A DNA stretch of 64,000 bases. Source: Fulvimarina pelagi HTCC2506. Its GTDB lineage: Bacteria > Pseudomonadota > Alphaproteobacteria > Rhizobiales > Rhizobiaceae. A model generated the notes under the pieces. It saw nothing but the letters and a program-made list of their open reading frames with translations. It made no database searches and was not told the DNA's origin. The stretch is taken from NCBI RefSeq assembly GCF_000153705.1, contig NZ_DS022272.1, positions 2,864,798 through 2,928,797 of the forward strand. Reading direction: 5' to 3'. Below, piece after piece: positions 62,302 through 64,000 of the stretch (position 1 is the stretch's first letter; each line of letters starts with the position of its first letter). The position numbers and the translations under genes are program-made.

Positions 62302-62981
62302 GGGGCCGTCCTCGATGGCGCGTTCAGGATGGAGGCGAGGCAAACAAGCCCGCCGATGAGGTAGGCCGCACCGCCGACGATCAGCATGATGACACCGCCG
62401 GCCTGCTGATCGCCAAGGGGCGTCATCGTCGCAGCCGGCGCACAGAGTTCGGCGCAGGCATAGAGCGTGCGCGGGCTAAGGAGCAGCAGTGCGCCGAGGA
62501 GCGTCATGTGCATGGAGGTGACGAGAAGGCCGACGACGCCGGCCGCTCGCGCCTTGAGGCGCCCTTCCCCAGTCGGTCCCAGGGCGCTCAGCCAGACGAG
62601 AACCCCGGCAACGAGGAAGGAGGCCTGCTCGGCAGTGAAGGCAATCGTCTCTGTCCGAGCGAGATCATGCGGCACGGGTGTGTGCCAACCCCAGACGACA
62701 ACGAATTCGGCGAATGAAGCAAAGATCGCAAAGCCCGGTGTGATGCGGTTTGCGAGATCTGGGACCGCCCGCGCGATACCTATCGAGATCAGGGGCGCTG
62801 CGATCGCAACGACTGTCATATGCATGACCATATGGCTCGCGAAGGAGCCGCCTGCGCGCGCAGGCAAAGGCCCAAACCAGACGATGGCAAGGAAACCCGC
62901 CCCCAGCCAGAGCGGCCACAGATGGCGCGACCAAATCTCTCGAGACCCTCGGCTATCCCTCCTGAGCGCCGCTTCGACCAT
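62298..62981 (-). CDS. Cytochrome c oxidase assembly factor, CtaG (caa3) family
   Basis: 227 residues from ATG 62981, which shares a base with the previous stop (TGATG); a TTG three codons earlier is possible. About six to seven membrane helices. FASHMVMHMTVVAIAAPLI and LVTSMHMTLLGALLLLSPRTLYA carry the conserved His/Met residues of the caa3_CtaG family, thought to deliver copper to the oxidase. Coupled by overlap to the cytochrome c gene downstream and the small membrane-protein gene upstream. Confidence 0.88.
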   Translation of the reverse strand: MVEAALRRDSRGSREIWSRHLWPLWLGAGFLAIVWFGPLPARAGGSFASHMVMHMTVVAIAAPLISIGIARAVPDLANRITPGFAIFASFAEFVVVWGWHTPVPHDLARTETIAFTAEQASFLVAGVLVWLSALGPTGEGRLKARAAGVVGLLVTSMHMTLLGALLLLSPRTLYACAELCAPAATMTPLGDQQAGGVIMLIVGGAAYLIGGLVCLASILNAPSRTAP

Positions 62982-63361
62982 CAGCGGCAATCCACATTGA
63001 AGAAGGCAGGCAGCGCAACGAAGACAACAGCGATGAACGAGAGGCCCGCGAGGAGGACGGTTGAGAACTCGAGGAAGCGCTCACGGGCAATTGCCGTATC
63101 CTCGTCATTGACCGTACCCGAGCCGTGGCCGCGCCATTCGCCGTATGAACGCCGGAAGATCAGCCCGATGAGGAGAAGGGCGAGGATGGTGATGCCGAGG
63201 ATCAGCCAGCGCGCGAAGGCGATCTTCTCGAAGATCGCCACGTTCGGCGCACAGTCGACGGAAGCGACAAGATAGGAGGCGAGGAAGTGCAGTGCCCAGA
63301 TCGTCGGTGCGGCGATGAGGGTTATGAGATTGTCGCGGGTCTGACGGCTTTTTGCGAACAT
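62981..63361 (-). CDS. Unknown small membrane protein of the oxidase cluster
   Basis: 126 residues with three hydrophobic helices: about 13-33 (LITLIAAPTIWALHFLASYL), 48-68 (ARWLILGITILALLLIGLIF) and 98-120 (FSTVLLAGLSFIAVVFVALP). Cys at 37 and 125 may face the periplasm. I do not recognise a named domain. It lies between the oxidase subunit and CtaG genes, 16 bp after the former and overlapping the latter, which suggests a structural or assembly role in the oxidase. Confidence 0.7.
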   Translation of the reverse strand: MFAKSRQTRDNLITLIAAPTIWALHFLASYLVASVDCAPNVAIFEKIAFARWLILGITILALLLIGLIFRRSYGEWRGHGSGTVNDEDTAIARERFLEFSTVLLAGLSFIAVVFVALPAFFNVDCR

Positions 63362-63377
63362 CGTCCCATGTCTCCCG

Positions 63378-64000
63378 TCAGCTTAACAGCGGCGCGAAGG
63401 CAAGGGTCGCCACCGTTACGAAGGCTGTCGCCAGCACGAAGTGCCAGTAGAGCGCGACGTTGCGGATATCGGCATCGTAGACCGGCGTCAGGTGCCCGAA
63501 GATCGAACGGGCGAGGCAGTAGAACAGCATGATGGAGCCAGCCGCCGCATGGACCGCAGTCCAGATCGCAATGATCCAGACCGTTGCCGGATAGACGTGG
63601 CTGACTGGATCGAGCCCCGTGAGGTAGGGTCCAAGCAGCATCACGACTCCTGCGAGTAACGCGACGACACCGCCCGCGCCCATCGAAAGTCGCGCGATCG
63701 TCACCTGGCCGGCCTCGTTCAGCTGACGCGCAGCATAGGCAAGTCCCCAGGTCAGGGCGAAGACGACGAAAGCCGCGACCGGCCAGAAGACGCCGGGTCC
63801 GGTCGTTACCGCCGGCGGAAATTCGGCATGGATCGTCACGTAGAAGAAATAGCCGAAGATCAGTGACATGAACGCGGTGCCATCACCGATCATGGTGATG
63901 AACATCGCCCACCAGCCGACCGCCTTGGGTCCTGAGACGTAGAGCGGCAAGGTCAGGCCGAGCCCGACATCCTTCTCGCGCTTCTCCGGGACGATCGCCG
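63378..64000 (-). CDS. Haem-copper cytochrome c oxidase subunit, C-terminal part (subunit I-III fusion or subunit III)
   Basis: The frame is open to the right edge, so the N-terminus is outside the window; about 206 residues are visible. After AIVPEKREKDVGLGLTLPLY come about five hydrophobic helices. SGPKAVGWWAMFITMIGDGTA followed by YFFYVTIHAEFPP resembles the subunit III part of CtaD fusions, and ALYWHFVLATAFVTVATLAF contains the conserved late His. Whether this is a separate subunit III or the tail of a fused subunit I cannot be decided here. Terminal oxidase of the respiratory chain, first of the downstream cluster genes seen. Confidence 0.75.
   Translation of the reverse strand, partial: AIVPEKREKDVGLGLTLPLYVSGPKAVGWWAMFITMIGDGTAFMSLIFGYFFYVTIHAEFPPAVTTGPGVFWPVAAFVVFALTWGLAYAARQLNEAGQVTIARLSMGAGGVVALLAGVVMLLGPYLTGLDPVSHVYPATVWIIAIWTAVHAAAGSIMLFYCLARSIFGHLTPVYDADIRNVALYWHFVLATAFVTVATLAFAPLLS

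Overview
The window is a GC-rich, densely packed chromosomal segment of an alphaproteobacterium, most likely order Hyphomicrobiales (Rhizobiales). The indicators are thu-type sugar transport genes, a sitABCD operon divergent from a Fur-family regulator, the pmbA / phosphatase / DUF4170 / DUF374 / waaA / lpxK block, and the rsmD-rluB-tadA and minCDE neighbourhoods. Family level cannot be fixed from the sequence; an Aurantimonadaceae-like member is only a guess. I see no rRNA or tRNA gene, insertion sequence, integrase, prophage or CRISPR array.

Layout. 1-7.7 kb (+): end of a thuA-like gene, a thuB-like oxidoreductase and a complete ThuEFGK-type disaccharide ABC importer with a GH13 alpha-glucosidase inserted before the ATPase gene. 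7.7-13 kb: a taurine/nitrate-type ABC importer operon on the minus strand (one permease gene is frameshifted), ending in a fumarylacetoacetate-hydrolase-family enzyme, with a divergent GntR regulator and palindromic sites between. 13.1-16.5 kb: an FMN reductase, an esterase and a ring-cleaving dioxygenase, divergent from a LysR regulator, reminiscent of quinone-detoxification (mhq) sets. 16.6-30.3 kb: a hydroxy-acid block, comprising a diketo-deoxysugar-acid hydrolase, an LldD-like dehydrogenase, a PutP symporter, glycolate oxidase glcD-uma2-glcE-glcF and a lutA-macro-orf67-lutB-lutC operon. Two of these operons carry tightly coupled passenger genes: a Uma2 nuclease-fold gene, and a macro-domain gene plus an unknown 67-residue ORF.

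30.4-33.3 kb: a beta-lactamase-fold hydrolase, a secreted VHL-beta-domain-like protein interrupted by an in-frame TGA at a conserved Trp position, and a YbdK-like carboxylate-amine ligase. 33.5-37.8 kb: the Sit manganese/iron importer with its regulator and a Fur-like box. 38-47.7 kb: mutL, a Ca2+/Na+ antiporter, two small proteins, lipid A / Kdo genes and pmbA. 47.8-53 kb: a CPA2 antiporter, a DUF2945 protein and topoisomerase IB (both possibly in the general stress regulon) and a patatin. 52.2-60.4 kb: an M16 peptidase pair, rsmD, rluB, tadA and minCDE with a strong terminator. 60.4-64 kb: a zincin-fold protein and part of a haem-copper oxidase cluster (three-haem cytochrome c, CtaG-type assembly factor, unknown membrane protein, oxidase subunit running off the edge).

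The least routine items are the lut operon with its macro-domain/orf67 insert, the Uma2 gene inside glcDEF, the interrupted VHL-like gene, the frameshifted permease, and strong hairpins directly after the binding-protein gene in both ABC operons. No single clearly new defence or mobile system is visible.
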